A stretch of DNA of 34,858 bases from Piscirickettsiaceae bacterium (GCA_024685975.1 JAIBDZ010000017.1:1-34858), one strand, 5' to 3'; counted from the stretch's first letter, positions 9,244-20,923 are shown. Translations and numbers: made by a program. The notes: generated from the letters alone by a model not told the origin.

Positions 9244-11421
9244 ATGATTTTATCACCTGCTCGCTCTAAAGATTTAATTAAAATCATTGAAGCTCGTCAT
9301 CATGATCCCTTTGCTGTTTTAGGACCGCATCATGATCAAGATAACGTGACCGTTACGGCCTTTTTACCTGATACAGATACGGCTTCACTGAATGGCGAAT
9401 TAAGCCTTTCACGTATTGAAGGAACAGATATTTTTGAATGGTCTGGCCCTGCTAGCCAACTCAAAACACCCTACTTTATTCATCGAAAAAACAGTCAAGG
9501 TGATATTTATCAACACTATGATCCTTATAGTTTTTCGCCACAACTTTCTGACTTCGATTTACATTTGTTTTCTGAAGGTCGTCACTGGCACGCCTATCGT
9601 TTTTTTGGCGCACACCACCATGAAGTCGACGGGATAAAAGGGGTCTTATTTTCGACCTGGGCACCGAATGCAGAACGCATCAGCATTGTCGGCAACTTTA
9701 ACCAATGGGATGGACGCTGCCATCCAATGCGCGTACGTGGTCACAACGGTGTATGGGAGTTATTTATTCCAGGATTGACCGAAGGTGATTTATATAAATT
9801 CGAAATTCGCAACCGAGATGATGGTTCATTACACACTAAAATGGATCCCTATGCGCAACAAACTGAGCTTCGTCCTGGTACGGCATCAGTCGTTGCAGCC
9901 AAACAACAACATCAATGGCAAGATCAAGACTGGTTAAGTCGCCGTGCGGAAAGTGATTGGCTGCATGAAGCCCATTCTGTTTATGAGGTTCACTTAGGTT
10001 CTTGGCAACGTGATGCCAACGGAGAATTTTTAGACTATCAGGCAATGGCAGACCGTCTTGTGCCCTATGTTAAGCATATGGGGTTCACACATATTGAATT
10101 GCTACCCATTACAGAGCACCCGCTGGATGCGTCATGGGGCTACCAAACGACAGGTTATTTTTCTCCGACTAGCCGTTTTGGCACACCTGACCAATTTCGC
10201 TATTTTATTGATCAATGTCACCAACATGGCATTGGTGTCATTCTTGATTGGGTACCGGGACATTTTCCTAAAGATAACCATGGCTTAGCCCGCTTTGATG
10301 GTAGTGCTTTATATGAGCATGCCGATCCGCGTCAGGGGGAACATCAAGATTGGGGCACTTATATCTTCAATTATGGCCGCCCTGAGGTCACTAACTTTCT
10401 ATTAGCCAGTGCGATGTATTGGCTGGAAGAGTTTCATATTGATGGCCTTCGTGTCGACGCCGTCGCATCCATGCTATATCTCGATTATTCACGTGAAGAA
10501 GGCCAATGGATCCCCAATAAGCATGGTGGTCGCGAAAATCTCGATGTGATTGCCTTTTTACAACAACTCAATACTGTTTTACATCAAGAACACCCTGGTT
10601 GTTTAATCTCTGCAGAAGAATCAACGTCTTACCCGATGGTTTCAAGGCCCACACATATGGGCGGACTTGGTTTCTCGATGAAATGGAATATGGGTTGGAT
10701 GCATGATGTATTGCATTATATGCAACATGATGCCATTCATCGTCGTTTTCATCATGATTCTTTAACTTTTGGCTTGTTGTACGCCTTTAATGAAAACTTT
10801 ATTTTGCCCTTTTCACATGATGAGGTCGTGCATGGTAAAGGAGCAATGATCAACAAAATGCCGGGGGATGAATGGCAACGGTTTGCTAATCTCCGCTTGC
10901 TCTACACGTTTATGTATACCTACCCTGGTAAAAAGCTTTTATTCATGGGCTCAGAGTTTGCTCAAGGCTCAGAATGGCGTTGTGATGGCACATTGGATTG
11001 GTATATTCTGCAATACCCCTTACATCATGGTATGCAGAGCTTAGTACGTGATTTGAACCATACTTATCGTGACCTCCCTGCTTTACATCGCTACGATTTT
11101 AGCCCGCAAGGATTTGATTGGATAGATTGTTCTGATCAAGAACAATCTATTCTCAGCTATGTACGACGAGATGGTGAAGACTACATCATTACTATTTTCA
11201 ATTTCACGCCTGTGCCACGAGAAAATTACCGTATTGGCGTACCAGAATCAGACCAATATCAGATAGTGATTAACTCTGATTCACATCACTATGGTGGTAG
11301 CAATATTGAAAATGTTGATGTCTTTGAAACTGAGCATATTGCTTGGTCTGATCAACCTTACTCTTTGACACTGCATCTGCCACCTTTAGCAGGGATTATC
11401 CTGCGAAAAGTGGCAGATTAA
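9244..11421 (+). CDS. glgB: 1,4-alpha-glucan branching enzyme (GH13)
   Basis: Introduces alpha-1,6 branches into glycogen by cutting and transferring alpha-1,4 chains. The 725-residue length equals the long E. coli type. It has an N-terminal branching-enzyme module (about 1-115), a CBM48 domain (about 125-215) and a GH13 barrel carrying nucleophile D405 ([10 protein letters not shown]), acid/base E458 (SAEESTSYP) and the [10 protein letters not shown] motif. A C-terminal beta domain follows. It is divergent from glgC and stops 17 bases before the convergent pgi stop. The ribosome binding site is weak (GGA about 11 bases upstream). Confidence 0.96.
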   Translation: MILSPARSKDLIKIIEARHHDPFAVLGPHHDQDNVTVTAFLPDTDTASLNGELSLSRIEGTDIFEWSGPASQLKTPYFIHRKNSQGDIYQHYDPYSFSPQLSDFDLHLFSEGRHWHAYRFFGAHHHEVDGIKGVLFSTWAPNAERISIVGNFNQWDGRCHPMRVRGHNGVWELFIPGLTEGDLYKFEIRNRDDGSLHTKMDPYAQQTELRPGTASVVAAKQQHQWQDQDWLSRRAESDWLHEAHSVYEVHLGSWQRDANGEFLDYQAMADRLVPYVKHMGFTHIELLPITEHPLDASWGYQTTGYFSPTSRFGTPDQFRYFIDQCHQHGIGVILDWVPGHFPKDNHGLARFDGSALYEHADPRQGEHQDWGTYIFNYGRPEVTNFLLASAMYWLEEFHIDGLRVDAVASMLYLDYSREEGQWIPNKHGGRENLDVIAFLQQLNTVLHQEHPGCLISAEESTSYPMVSRPTHMGGLGFSMKWNMGWMHDVLHYMQHDAIHRRFHHDSLTFGLLYAFNENFILPFSHDEVVHGKGAMINKMPGDEWQRFANLRLLYTFMYTYPGKKLLFMGSEFAQGSEWRCDGTLDWYILQYPLHHGMQSLVRDLNHTYRDLPALHRYDFSPQGFDWIDCSDQEQSILSYVRRDGEDYIITIFNFTPVPRENYRIGVPESDQYQIVINSDSHHYGGSNIENVDVFETEHIAWSDQPYSLTLHLPPLAGIILRKVAD

Positions 11422-11438
11422 TCTATGTGATTAGTGTG

Positions 11439-13079
11439 TTAACGCACCGTTAATTGTTTAATCAATTTAATCAAACTGGTCGTTGAACTATCGTGAGCCG
11501 AAATAGCGCTATCCGCTTGTAAGTCAGGCAAAATAGCTTTTGCCAATTGCTTACCGAGTTCAACGCCCCATTGATCGAATGAGTTAATATTCCAGATAAC
11601 GCCTTGAACAAAGACTTTATGTTCATATAAAGCCACTAACTGCCCTAACATTTCGGGAGTTAACTTTGGAAAGATCAAGGTATTACTAGGACGATTTCCA
11701 GGGAAAATTTTATGTGGTAGTAATGCTTCTAGTTCTTCACCTTCAAGCCCACTCTTCGCTAATTCGACTCTGACTTCTTCTGCCGACTTACCTTTCATCA
11801 ACGCTTCTGATTGCGCCAGCCCATTTGCCAATAAAATCGATTGATGGTCACAATCAGGGTAATGACTGTTAACAGGTAACACAAAGTCGACAGGAATCAA
11901 CTGCGTACCTTGATGGATCAATTGAAAATAAGCATGTTGCCCATTTGTGCCTGGTGTTCCCCAAATCACAGGGCCAGTTCTATAACTGATTCGCTGGCCT
12001 GTTCGGTTGGTCACTTTACCATTACTTTCCATATCAAGCTGTTGCATATGATTCGGAAAACGCGCTAGGGAATGATCGTAAGGCACAATCGCATGGGTTT
12101 GTGCACCAAAGAAATTGATATACCATACACCCAACATGCCCATGATGACTGGCATATTGCGTTCTAACGGTTGTTCTCTGAAATGCTTATCCATCGTATG
12201 ACCACCTTCTAACAGGCGCTCAAAATTATCCATACCAACATATAACGCTATCGGTAAACCAATCGCACTCCATAAAGAGTATCGACCGCCAACCCAGTCC
12301 CAAATTTCAAACATATTTTTAGTATCAATACCAAAGGCAGACACCGCTTCTGCATTAGTTGAGACTGCCACAAAATGTTTTGCAATGTCTTGTTCTTGGG
12401 CTGCGTTTAAAAACCATGCTCGTGCTGATGTCGCGTTGGTAATGGTTTCTTGAGTGGTAAATGTTTTCGACGCCACAACAAATAAAGTCGTTTCTGGATT
12501 GAGCTTATCTAAAGTTGTACTCAGATCAGTACCATCAACATTGGAGACAAAATGTACCGTCATGCCATCAATGCCATACGGTTCAAGCGCATCACAGATC
12601 ATCGCCGGACCCAGATCTGAGCCCCCAATCCCAATATTGACAATATCCGTTATTTTTTGTCCACTGAAACCTAACCATTTTCCTGAATGCACTAACTCGC
12701 AAAACGCTTTCATTTGCGATAACACGGCATTCACTTTCGGCATAATATCTTCGCCATCAACCATAATTGGCGTATTGCTACGATTTCGTAAAGCGATATG
12801 AGAAACGGCACGTCCCTCTGTCGTATTAATGCTTTCGCCGGAGAACATACGTTCTATCCAGTTCTCTAATTTTAATGATTTGGCTAAAGCGACTAATTTC
12901 TCAACCGTTTCTTTCGTGATACGGTTTTTGGAATAGTCTAATAATAAGTCCCCACTTTTAAGGGAAAAACGTTCAAAACGGCCTGAGTCTAATGCGAATT
13001 CATCTCGCATTGATAGATATTTCACATCATCATAATGGCGTTCTAATGATTGCCATTCAGGAGTATTCAATGGGGTCAT
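11439..13079 (-). CDS. pgi: Glucose-6-phosphate isomerase
   Basis: Interconverts glucose-6-P and fructose-6-P. At 546 residues it is the long (E. coli/eukaryote) type. Signatures are [11 protein letters not shown] (148-158), [12 protein letters not shown] (201-212), [16 protein letters not shown] (261-276) and ESNGK with catalytic E351. The catalytic His is in NGQHAYFQ (H382), and the Lys-bearing helix LGKQLAKAI is near the C terminus. It lies 19 bases downstream of hisS on the same strand, so it may be the last gene of the ndk-to-hisS cluster. It also links fructose-6-P to the nearby ADP-glucose/glycogen genes. Its place after hisS is not the common gammaproteobacterial order. Confidence 0.97.
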   Translation of the reverse strand: MTPLNTPEWQSLERHYDDVKYLSMRDEFALDSGRFERFSLKSGDLLLDYSKNRITKETVEKLVALAKSLKLENWIERMFSGESINTTEGRAVSHIALRNRSNTPIMVDGEDIMPKVNAVLSQMKAFCELVHSGKWLGFSGQKITDIVNIGIGGSDLGPAMICDALEPYGIDGMTVHFVSNVDGTDLSTTLDKLNPETTLFVVASKTFTTQETITNATSARAWFLNAAQEQDIAKHFVAVSTNAEAVSAFGIDTKNMFEIWDWVGGRYSLWSAIGLPIALYVGMDNFERLLEGGHTMDKHFREQPLERNMPVIMGMLGVWYINFFGAQTHAIVPYDHSLARFPNHMQQLDMESNGKVTNRTGQRISYRTGPVIWGTPGTNGQHAYFQLIHQGTQLIPVDFVLPVNSHYPDCDHQSILLANGLAQSEALMKGKSAEEVRVELAKSGLEGEELEALLPHKIFPGNRPSNTLIFPKLTPEMLGQLVALYEHKVFVQGVIWNINSFDQWGVELGKQLAKAILPDLQADSAISAHDSSTTSLIKLIKQLTVR

Positions 13080-13098
13080 ATTTGTCTTCTATCTATAT

Positions 13099-14355
13099 TT
13101 AAGATTGTAAATAAATGGCTAAATCATCCCAAGCAACAGTCTCTTGTTCACCCGTTGCCATTGTCTTCACACCAATCGTTTGTTGATTAATTTCTTCTTC
13201 GCCAAGGATTAACGCCCAACGAGCTCCGCTGCGGTCTGCCTGTTTAAATTGGCTTTTAAAACTACCACCACCACAATGAGTAATCAACTTCAAACCCGGA
13301 ACTTTATCCCGTAACTGCTCTGATAATTGAGGCGCATACTGTTGCGCAGCCTCTCCTACAGCGACAAGATAGGCATCTAATTGAGGTATTTCGGGCAAGG
13401 CATCCGTTGCTTCTAATAAAGCGATAAGACGCTCTATCCCAATCGCAAAACCAATCGCCGACGCCCCTTTGCCGCCTAATTGGGTTACCAAACCATCATA
13501 ACGGCCACCAGCGCAGACTGTACCTTGAGAGCCTAAATGATCTGTGACCCATTCAAAAACTGTTTTGCCATAATAATCTAAGCCACGAACAAGACGAGGA
13601 TTAATGTCGTATTCAATGCCTGCCGCATCCAAATACGCACATAATGCATCAAAATCTTGTTTAGATTCTTCATCTAAATGAGCCAGTAATTGAGGAGCGC
13701 CATCATTTAAAGCCTGCATGTCAGGATTCTTACTATCCAATATCCGCAATGGATTGGTATGTAATCTACGTTGGCTATCTTCGTCTAATTGATCTTGATG
13801 TGCTTCAAAATAGGCAATCAATTTATCACGATAAGCTAGACGTGCTTCGGTGCTGCCTAATGAATTAATTTGTAAGGTAATGCCGGTCAGACCAAGTTCT
13901 TTCCATAAGCGTGACGTCATTAAGATCATTTCAGCATCAATATCTGGCCCTTTGAAGCCATATGCTTCGACGCCTAATTGATGAAACTGTCGATAGCGTC
14001 CTTTTTGAGGACGTTCATGACGAAACATTGGGCCCATATACCATAAACGTTGTGTTTGTTGAATCAAGCCATTTTGCATAGCTGCTCTAACGCAACCCGC
14101 CGTCCCTTCAGGACGTAGCGTCAATCCATCACCGTTACGATCTTCGAAGCTATACATTTCTTTCTCAACGATATCAGTGACTTCACCAATAGAACGTGAA
14201 AATAATGCAGTTTTTTCAATAATTGGAAAACGAATCTCTTGATAACCATAATTGGTTAAAACGCGATTTAATGTTGCCTCTATCGATTGCCAATAGGCGG
14301 TTGTTTCAGGAAGAATATCATTCATTCCCCTGACTGAACGGATCATCTCTGCCAC
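13099..14355 (-). CDS. hisS: Histidine--tRNA ligase
   Basis: Class II synthetase that charges tRNA-His. The start [13 protein letters not shown] is diagnostic of HisRS. The class II motif 2 region ([20 protein letters not shown]), the HisRS-specific motif [15 protein letters not shown] and a C-terminal anticodon-binding domain (about 325-418) are present, and 418 residues is the normal length. It follows ispG after 2 bases, the standard coupling in gammaproteobacteria. Its substrate tRNA-His is also encoded in this window, at 28788-28864. Confidence 0.97.
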   Translation of the reverse strand: MAEMIRSVRGMNDILPETTAYWQSIEATLNRVLTNYGYQEIRFPIIEKTALFSRSIGEVTDIVEKEMYSFEDRNGDGLTLRPEGTAGCVRAAMQNGLIQQTQRLWYMGPMFRHERPQKGRYRQFHQLGVEAYGFKGPDIDAEMILMTSRLWKELGLTGITLQINSLGSTEARLAYRDKLIAYFEAHQDQLDEDSQRRLHTNPLRILDSKNPDMQALNDGAPQLLAHLDEESKQDFDALCAYLDAAGIEYDINPRLVRGLDYYGKTVFEWVTDHLGSQGTVCAGGRYDGLVTQLGGKGASAIGFAIGIERLIALLEATDALPEIPQLDAYLVAVGEAAQQYAPQLSEQLRDKVPGLKLITHCGGGSFKSQFKQADRSGARWALILGEEEINQQTIGVKTMATGEQETVAWDDLAIYLQS

Positions 14356-14357
14356 TG

Positions 14358-15482
14358 TTAACTCATGTCCTTAATTGGAATAACTCTTTCTGTTGCTTGT
14401 GCTGTTTGTTGACGTGCAATACGTTGGCGAATTTCTTTCTCTAACTCATCAACTAATTGCTCATTATTGACTTTATGGTTAGGTTGTCCATCAACATACA
14501 ATAAATTGGGGGTACCACCTGTCAGTCCAATGGCTGCCTCTTTTGCTTCACCCGGTCCATTCACCACACAGCCAATCACCGCAACATCCATGGGTTCTGT
14601 AATATCTTCGAGCCGTGCTTCAAGTGCATTGACGGTTGAGATCACATCAAATTGTTGGCGTGAACAAGAAGGACAGGCAATTAAATTAATGCCTTTATTA
14701 CGAATCCGTAAGCTTTTTAAAATATCAAAGCCGACGCGAATTTCTTCAACCGGATCAGCGGCCAGAGATACACGAATTGTATCGCCAATGCCTTCTGACA
14801 ATAACATGCCAAGCCCAATAGCTGATTTCACTGAGCCTGAGCGTAAGCCGCCTGCTTCCGTAATCCCTAGATGTAATGGTTGTTCGATTTGTGTCGCAAG
14901 CTGGCGATAAGCATGTACTGTCATGAAGACATCTGACGCTTTTAGGCTCACTTTAAAATCTGGGAAATTTAATCGATCTAAAATATCAATATGGCGCATT
15001 GCTGATTCAACCAACGCTTCTGGGGTTGGTTCACCATATTTTTTCTGTAAGTCTTTTTCTAATGATCCGGCATTCACACCGATACGAATTGGAATACCAT
15101 TATCGCGTGCGCTTTCAACGACGGCTCTAACGCGGTCTTCACGTCCGATATTACCTGGGTTAATGCGTAAACAATCGACGCCTAACTCAGCCACTCTCAG
15201 AGCAATTTTATAATCGAAATGAATATCTGAAATCAGCGGAATGGCAGATTGCTGTTTAATTTTGCCGAAGGCTTCAGCGGCTTCCATCGTGGGTACAGAA
15301 ACACGTACTAAATCAGCACCGGCCTTTTCCAATGCTTTAATTTGGGCAACGGTTGCATCAACATCACACGTATTTGTATTCGTCATACTTTGCACTGCGA
15401 TAGGTGCATCGCCACCTATCAGTACATTACCAACTTTAATTTGACGTGATTGCCGTCTATTAATAGGTGAAGCTTGTGTCAT
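14358..15482 (-). CDS. ispG: 4-hydroxy-3-methylbut-2-en-1-yl diphosphate synthase (flavodoxin)
   Basis: [4Fe-4S] enzyme of the MEP isoprenoid pathway that reductively converts MEcPP to HMBPP. The cluster ligands are visible: C270 and C273 in [10 protein letters not shown] and C305 in [11 protein letters not shown]. The N-terminal TIM-barrel part starts with the typical [12 protein letters not shown]...[11 protein letters not shown]. At 374 residues it is the two-domain bacterial type. It lies between pilF (next base upstream) and hisS (2 bases downstream). rodZ, which often separates pilF and ispG in related bacteria, is missing here. Confidence 0.97.
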   Translation of the reverse strand: MTQASPINRRQSRQIKVGNVLIGGDAPIAVQSMTNTNTCDVDATVAQIKALEKAGADLVRVSVPTMEAAEAFGKIKQQSAIPLISDIHFDYKIALRVAELGVDCLRINPGNIGREDRVRAVVESARDNGIPIRIGVNAGSLEKDLQKKYGEPTPEALVESAMRHIDILDRLNFPDFKVSLKASDVFMTVHAYRQLATQIEQPLHLGITEAGGLRSGSVKSAIGLGMLLSEGIGDTIRVSLAADPVEEIRVGFDILKSLRIRNKGINLIACPSCSRQQFDVISTVNALEARLEDITEPMDVAVIGCVVNGPGEAKEAAIGLTGGTPNLLYVDGQPNHKVNNEQLVDELEKEIRQRIARQQTAQATERVIPIKDMS

Positions 15483-16259
15483 TTAATAGCCACCACTAAT
15501 CTGTTTCGCTTGATCTGAATCTGGGAAACGGCCTCGTAACAATACGATATAGCTCGCAACGGCATTTTCATCATTCATTCTTCTTGCTGTTCTTATCGCT
15601 TGCAATAACGCGTTGGGTGTCCATTGCGCTACCGTACGATAACGATCGATATAAGTTTGTGATGTCGCGTAATCGCCTTGTTGATAGCTAATTTCAGCCA
15701 TGCCTAATAAGGCTTTACCTAAACGTGGATTCATTTGTAATGCAGTGCGTAAATACTGTTCTGCCATGGCAACATCAGGAATTTGCTGGGCGCATAAACC
15801 TGCATTTTCATACGCTTGGTCAGGATTACGATACAATGGGTTTTCTATCGCAATAAGAAAACGTTCAATTGAATCACCATATTTGCCTTGCTTGCACAGG
15901 AACACACCATAATTATTTTGAGCCTGTGAATATTTAGGGGCAATGTCGACGGCACGGCGATAATGATATTCCGCTTGTTCAACTTCCCCTAAATTATCAT
16001 ATAAAATCGCGATAGTATGATGAGCACTACTTGAATTGGGATCTTGCTTTAAGGCTTTTTCTAATTTATCTAATGCGGTTTCGTATTCTCCACGCTGCAA
16101 GTAACTCAAACCTAATTGCGTATTTAGTTCGGCAGCTTTTTTATCAGGCTTAATATATTCACCATCATGATTCACATTTGGCCTTATCGAGCCGTTATCA
16201 GGCTGACAAGCCATTAAGAAAATCAGGGGTAATATGACTAGCGCTTGATATCGTTTCAT
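15483..16259 (-). CDS. pilF: Type IV pilus biogenesis/stability lipoprotein PilF (PilW), TPR protein
   Basis: Outer-membrane lipoprotein pilotin that helps PilQ secretin assembly. The N terminus is a lipoprotein signal, LIFLMAC with the lipidated Cys at 18. The rest is TPR repeats from about residue 40, for example AAELNTQLGLSYLQRGEYET, then SSAHHTIAILYDNLGEVEQA and YSQAQNNYGVFLCKQGKYGD. The 258-residue length matches PilF/PilW. Its ATG overlaps the rlmN stop by one base (TAATG), and the next gene, ispG, begins at once. Together with pilS/pilR at 28867-31862 it supports type IV pili in this organism. Confidence 0.92.
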   Translation of the reverse strand: MKRYQALVILPLIFLMACQPDNGSIRPNVNHDGEYIKPDKKAAELNTQLGLSYLQRGEYETALDKLEKALKQDPNSSSAHHTIAILYDNLGEVEQAEYHYRRAVDIAPKYSQAQNNYGVFLCKQGKYGDSIERFLIAIENPLYRNPDQAYENAGLCAQQIPDVAMAEQYLRTALQMNPRLGKALLGMAEISYQQGDYATSQTYIDRYRTVAQWTPNALLQAIRTARRMNDENAVASYIVLLRGRFPDSDQAKQISGGY

Positions 16260-17356
16260 TAGACTGCTGCTGCCTCTTGTGTATTCAATCGCTGTGTTCG
16301 TTTTGTTTTATCTTGTACTTCGCCGGCTAATTGGCCGCATGCCGCCACAATATCATCGCCCCGAGTCTTTCTCACCGTCGCGACAAAACCACCATCTAAT
16401 AATTGTTCTTTAAAGCGTTTAATCACGGGTTTTGCCGAACAACGATAATCTGTGCCGGGAAAAGGATTAAATGGGATTAAGTTAATTTTTGTCGGCAAGC
16501 CTTTTAACACTCGCATCAAATCGCGGGCGTCTTGTTCTGAGTCATTAATCCCCGCGAGCAAGACATACTCTACTGTAATATGCCTTTTTTGCTGCGCGCC
16601 TTCGACATACCGTTTACATGCCGCTAATAATTCGGCAATCGGGTATTTTTTATTTAATGGGATAATCTCATCTCGCAAAGCATCATTAGCAGCATGTAAT
16701 GATATTGCCAAACTGACATGACAATCTTGTTTCAATTTATCAATCATTGGCACCATGCCAGACGTACTTAACGTCACACGGCGCCATGAAATCCCATAAG
16801 CTAAATCATCTAACATCAAATTCATGGCTGAAACAACATTATTATAATTAGCAAGGGGTTCGCCCATGCCCATCATAACCACGTTGGTTACCATGCGTTT
16901 TCCTTTAGGATCTTTACCTAAATATTCATTGGCCAACCACAACTGTCCAATGATTTCACTGGCAGTAAGATTGCGGTTAAAGCCTTGTTGTGCTGTCGAG
17001 CAAAATGTACACGCTAACGCACACCCTACTTGTGACGAGACACATAATGTTCCTCGCTCGCCCTCTGGAATATACACTGTTTCAATGGCATTGCCGCCGG
17101 ATAAGCGCATCACCCATTTTCGTGTTCCATCAGTGGAGATATGTTCTTGCAGGACTTCTGGCAACTCAAGTGTCGTTTTATCCGCCAATGTCTGACGTAA
17201 ACTTTTACTCAAGTTGGTCATTTCATCAAAATCAACAACGCGATATTGATGTATCCATTTCATGACTTGACGGGCACGGAAAGGCTTTTCACCGATCTCG
17301 GTGAAAAACGCTTCCATCTGTGTCAGATCTAACCCTAAAAGGTTTGTGCGTGCCAT
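16259..17356 (-). CDS. rlmN: Dual-specificity 23S rRNA/tRNA (adenine-C2) methyltransferase RlmN
   Basis: Radical SAM enzyme that methylates C2 of A2503 in 23S rRNA and A37 in some tRNAs. The [4Fe-4S] motif CALACTFC gives C112, C116 and C119. The methyl-carrying Cys is expected in the C-terminal AACGQLAGE segment, and the [12 protein letters not shown] motif is typical. The 365-residue length is normal. It follows ndk after 12 bases and is coupled to pilF. It is the only radical SAM protein I see in the window, and it is a housekeeping one. Confidence 0.96.
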   Translation of the reverse strand: MARTNLLGLDLTQMEAFFTEIGEKPFRARQVMKWIHQYRVVDFDEMTNLSKSLRQTLADKTTLELPEVLQEHISTDGTRKWVMRLSGGNAIETVYIPEGERGTLCVSSQVGCALACTFCSTAQQGFNRNLTASEIIGQLWLANEYLGKDPKGKRMVTNVVMMGMGEPLANYNNVVSAMNLMLDDLAYGISWRRVTLSTSGMVPMIDKLKQDCHVSLAISLHAANDALRDEIIPLNKKYPIAELLAACKRYVEGAQQKRHITVEYVLLAGINDSEQDARDLMRVLKGLPTKINLIPFNPFPGTDYRCSAKPVIKRFKEQLLDGGFVATVRKTRGDDIVAACGQLAGEVQDKTKRTQRLNTQEAAAV

Positions 17357-17368
17357 ATCAATAGTAAC

Positions 17369-17800
17369 TTAGCGAGTACGTGGGCAAATTTGATCTTCAG
17401 TGAAGAAGTAAGCAATTTCACGCGCAGCACTTTCTGTTGAATCAGAACCATGTACCGCATTTTCATCAATACTGCTCGCAAAGTCAGCACGAATTGTTCC
17501 GGCTTCAGCATCAGCTGGGTTTGTGGCGCCCATTAAATCACGATTTTTTAATACAGCACCTTCGCCTTCCAACACTTGAATCATGACAGGACCCGATGTC
17601 ATAAAGCTAACTAAAGCACCAAAGAAAGGACGTTCTTTATGTTCTGCGTAAAACCCTTCCGCTTGTTCTTGACTCAAATGCACCATACGCGCAGCAATAA
17701 TTTTTAATCCTGCTTTTTCAAAGCGGGCATAAATATCACCAATTGCATTCGCTGCAACAGCATCTGGTTTAATAATAGAAATAGTACGTTCAATTGCCAT
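17369..17800 (-). CDS. ndk: Nucleoside diphosphate kinase
   Basis: Balances nucleoside triphosphate pools by phosphate transfer through a phospho-histidine. The active-site segment [12 protein letters not shown] places the catalytic His at residue 117. The start [12 protein letters not shown] and the 143-residue length are typical. AAGG lies 8 bases before the ATG. It is the first gene of the leftward ndk-rlmN-pilF-ispG-hisS-pgi cluster, so the cluster's promoter should be in the 167-base gap to nadK. I could not settle on a -35/-10 pair there for this strand. Confidence 0.97.
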   Translation of the reverse strand: MAIERTISIIKPDAVAANAIGDIYARFEKAGLKIIAARMVHLSQEQAEGFYAEHKERPFFGALVSFMTSGPVMIQVLEGEGAVLKNRDLMGATNPADAEAGTIRADFASSIDENAVHGSDSTESAAREIAYFFTEDQICPRTR

Positions 17801-17814
17801 GTGTTTACCTTATT

Positions 17815-17844
17815 TTGACATGTCGTTAAAAATTCCACTATTTT
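17815..17844 (+). promoter_or_regulatory. Candidate sigma70 promoter for nadK-recN
   Basis: A perfect -35 TTGACA (17815-17820) is followed after 18 bp by TATTTT (17839-17844), pointing toward nadK. It would give a leader of over 100 bases. The -10 is weak and no other support is visible. Confidence 0.4.
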
Positions 17845-17967
17845 AGCATTTTATGGCTGCTATGATAGAACTATTAAGATAGAATTAACTGAATTCATCT
17901 ATTTTGTGCTGTATTTTGGTGTTAACAAGGGTGTCTCGCACATCTGTACTGGGATTTAAATCTGACT

Positions 17968-18834
17968 ATGCCTCAATCATTTCATCATATCGGCCTATTT
18001 ATTCGTAAAGACGACCCCATCTTAGAGAATGCGGTTGTGAAGGTCAGCCAGTTTTTGTCTTCACATGCGACTTCCGTCGTGATTAACGAACCCTTACCTT
18101 TTCTGCCAGAGTTGGCAGTATTGTCAGTGTCGGACTTTCCCCAACAATGTGATTTAACCATTGCGATTGGCGGAGATGGCACGATTTTATCAGCCTCACG
18201 GGCATTGGCGGGTACAGATCTACCTTTAGTTGGTATTAATGTCGGTCGACTTGGCTTTTTAGCCGATGTCACCTTGGACGAATTAGAGCAACAGCTCGAC
18301 CAAATTCTAACAGGACATTATCGTGAAGATAGCCGCTATTTAATGCAAGCGACCATCAATGGTTCATCAGACCCTATTGGTTGTGCCATGAATGATGTTG
18401 TTATTCATGCTTCACAAAGTTTGCATATGGTTGAATTTGAAACATCTATTAATGGGCGTTTTTTAAATAGCCAACGTGCTGATGGTGTTTTAGTGGCGAC
18501 CCCAACAGGTTCAACCGCCTATGCTATGTCTGCAGGCGGACCTATCTTAGATATTGACCTCGATGCGCTAGTATTGGCATCTGTATGTCCTCATACCTTA
18601 AGCAATCGACCTTTGGTCATCGCTGCGGATAGTGTGGTTGATATCACTTTAAGTGATAATAATATTGCTAATTGTTTGGTCACCTGTGATGGCAGGCCCG
18701 GGCATTTGTTACAACCTGGCGATACGGTACGCATTGAGCGCTACCCTAAAACGATTACCTTATTGCATTTAGAGAGCCACGATCATTATTCTATTTTACG
18801 CGCCAAACTGGAATGGGGACGCAAGTTGACATGA
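17968..18834 (+). CDS. nadK: NAD kinase
   Basis: Phosphorylates NAD+ to NADP+. The GGDGT motif is at residues 68-72 (AIGGDGTILSAS). The NAD-binding segments AMNDVVIH and ADGVLVATPTGSTAYAMSAGG are intact, and 288 residues fits the E. coli length of 292. The stop codon overlaps the preferred recN start as ATGA, so the two are coupled; nadK-recN is a recurrent order. A shadow reading frame on the opposite strand is not a gene. Confidence 0.97.
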   Translation: MPQSFHHIGLFIRKDDPILENAVVKVSQFLSSHATSVVINEPLPFLPELAVLSVSDFPQQCDLTIAIGGDGTILSASRALAGTDLPLVGINVGRLGFLADVTLDELEQQLDQILTGHYREDSRYLMQATINGSSDPIGCAMNDVVIHASQSLHMVEFETSINGRFLNSQRADGVLVATPTGSTAYAMSAGGPILDIDLDALVLASVCPHTLSNRPLVIAADSVVDITLSDNNIANCLVTCDGRPGHLLQPGDTVRIERYPKTITLLHLESHDHYSILRAKLEWGRKLT

Positions 18835-20501
18835 TTCGCCAGTTAACGGTTCGACACTTAGCGGTCGTTGAAGATTTATCGCTCCAATTTGCTAACGGTA
18901 TGACGTCTTTGACAGGAGAAACGGGAGCAGGAAAATCTATTTTGGTCGATGCGCTTGGCTTAGTTTTAGGCGATCGCGCTGATTCAAATATGATACGTCA
19001 TGGCTATGACCGCGCTGAAATCGAAGCCGACTTTGATATTCATCATATTCCCCGCTTGCAAAAATGGTTAATCGACCATGAACTAGATGATGATGGTCAA
19101 TGTCATTTACGCCGAACTATCTCACGTGACAGCGCATCTCGCGGTTATATTAATGGCCGTAATGTGCCACTGACGCAACTACGTATGATCAGCGAACATA
19201 GTATTGATATTCATGGTCAACATGCTCATCAATCTCTTATCCGAAACGATACCCAACGTTTACTGCTCGATACCGTTGCCGGTACAGACACCTTATTAAA
19301 GCAGCTTTCTGACCATTATCGACAATGGCAACAAACCAAATCGGCAATCGCAGAATACGAACAACATGCCGCCCAGCAGGCCGCGCAATTAGAATTACTG
19401 CAATATCAGGTCGATGAATTATCGGCCTTTGAATTAACCGAATCCTATATTCAAGACTTAATTCAAGAGCAACAAAAGTTAGCTAATGCCTCACAGCTCC
19501 TGACAGCAGCCCAGTCCAGTTTATATCAGCTGACAGAACAGGAATCAGGCTCCGCTTATAGTGTGGCATCTCATGCCTTAGCGGAGTTAGCCGATCTAAC
19601 CGAGATCGAACCGCAATTTAATAATATTGTTGAAGCACTCAACTCGGCCATCGTGCAAATTGATGAGTCAGCGAATGATATTCGTCATTACCTCGATAAA
19701 ACAGAACTAGACCCTGCACGCTTAGATGAGATCGATAGCGTTTTATCTCAGCTTCATCAATTAGCGCGTAAACACCAGATTGATATCGAAGCTTTACCAG
19801 CCCATTACAATGAACTGACAGAGCAACTGGCGACATTATCACAAAATGAACAACAGCAACACGCGCTCCAACAACAACTCGATGACTTAACAGCGCAATG
19901 TCACACATTATGCTTAAAGATCAGAAAAAAACGACAAGCAGCGGCAAAACCACTCGCGAAGACGATTACTGAAACGATCCAGCAGCTTGCTATGCCAGGC
20001 GGAGAATTAAAATTTGTTATCACCCCGATGGCAGAAGATAAGTTTACTGAAACGGGTGCAGATCAAATCCAGCTATTGGTGAGTACTAATCCGGGACAAT
20101 CGGCCGGTGAACTCGGCAAAATAGCTTCTGGTGGTGAATTAGCGCGAATCAGCCTTGCGATACAAGTTGCTACTGCCGGCACAAAAACGGTTCCAACCTT
20201 AGTATTTGATGAAGTCGACGTCGGTATTGGCGGTGGTATTGCAGAAATTGTAGGTCGCCATCTACGCCAATTGGGTGAAACGCGGCAAGTGATTTGTATT
20301 ACCCATTTACCTCAAGTTGCCGCCCAAGCGCATCAACAAGTACAGGTCAATAAAAAACAAACCGCTAATGCGACACATATTGAGCTCATTGAGCTCAATC
20401 ACGATGCTAGAGTGGAAGAAATTGCGCGCATGCTAGGTGGCGTGACGATGACCAATGCCACCCTCACACACGCAAAAGAAATGTTATTACAGTCTGATTA
20501 A
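18831..20501 (+). CDS. recN: DNA repair protein RecN (SMC-like ATPase)
   Basis: SMC-family ATPase acting in double-strand break repair. Walker A is GETGAGKS (29-36). A long coiled coil fills about 150-370, followed by the ABC signature region SGGELARISLA and Walker B PTLVFDEVDVGIGG. The frame is open to an ATG at 18813, but the ATG at 18831 is preferred. It forms an ATGA overlap with the nadK stop, begins MIRQLTVRHLAV as RecN proteins do, and gives 556 residues (E. coli 553). The last 4 bases overlap the end of the convergent fur gene. Confidence 0.95.
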   Translation: MIRQLTVRHLAVVEDLSLQFANGMTSLTGETGAGKSILVDALGLVLGDRADSNMIRHGYDRAEIEADFDIHHIPRLQKWLIDHELDDDGQCHLRRTISRDSASRGYINGRNVPLTQLRMISEHSIDIHGQHAHQSLIRNDTQRLLLDTVAGTDTLLKQLSDHYRQWQQTKSAIAEYEQHAAQQAAQLELLQYQVDELSAFELTESYIQDLIQEQQKLANASQLLTAAQSSLYQLTEQESGSAYSVASHALAELADLTEIEPQFNNIVEALNSAIVQIDESANDIRHYLDKTELDPARLDEIDSVLSQLHQLARKHQIDIEALPAHYNELTEQLATLSQNEQQQHALQQQLDDLTAQCHTLCLKIRKKRQAAAKPLAKTITETIQQLAMPGGELKFVITPMAEDKFTETGADQIQLLVSTNPGQSAGELGKIASGGELARISLAIQVATAGTKTVPTLVFDEVDVGIGGGIAEIVGRHLRQLGETRQVICITHLPQVAAQAHQQVQVNKKQTANATHIELIELNHDARVEEIARMLGGVTMTNATLTHAKEMLLQSD

Positions 20502-20923
20502 TTATTGTCTTTTTGACATTGTTTACAGATCCCATAGATATAGAGGCTATGTTCTGTCATTTGAAAGCCTTTTTCTTTCGCAATCGCATGTTGGCGTTCT
20601 TCGATCACTTCATCCATAAATTCTTCAATGCGATTACATTTCACACATAAAAGATGATCATGATGCGCACCATCTTCTAATTCAAATACCGCATGGCCGC
20701 CATCGATACTTAATCTTGAGACTAATCCTGCGCCCTCAAACTGCGTTAAGACACGGTAGACTGTTGCTAAACCAATTTCTTCTCCAGTGTCCAACAATGC
20801 CTTGTATACGTCTTCTGCGCTCATGTGACGATGGTCTGACACTTCCAAAATTTCTAGTACTTTTAATCGTGGCAAAGTGACCTTCAAGCCAGCTTTTCTT
20901 AAATCCTGTCTTTCCATACTCAT
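20498..20923 (-). CDS. fur: Ferric uptake regulator
   Basis: Iron-responsive winged-helix repressor. The N-terminal DNA-binding domain (about 1-85) contains the recognition helix region GLATVYRVLTQFE. The metal-binding part has HHDHLLC and paired cysteines C93/C96 (CVKC) and C133/C136 (CKQC), consistent with a structural zinc site. The length (141) and start MERQDLRKAGLKVTLPR fit. The ATG at 20923 has GAGG 7 bases upstream. It is divergent from bamE across 74 bases, a conserved neighbourhood (recN-fur-bamE/omlA). I see no clear Fur box in that gap. Confidence 0.97.
   Translation of the reverse strand: MSMERQDLRKAGLKVTLPRLKVLEILEVSDHRHMSAEDVYKALLDTGEEIGLATVYRVLTQFEGAGLVSRLSIDGGHAVFELEDGAHHDHLLCVKCNRIEEFMDEVIEERQHAIAKEKGFQMTEHSLYIYGICKQCQKDNN

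Noticed and set aside
18813-18830. Upstream ATG giving RecN six extra residues
   Set aside because: The ATG at 18831 overlaps the nadK stop as ATGA and gives the usual RecN N terminus.
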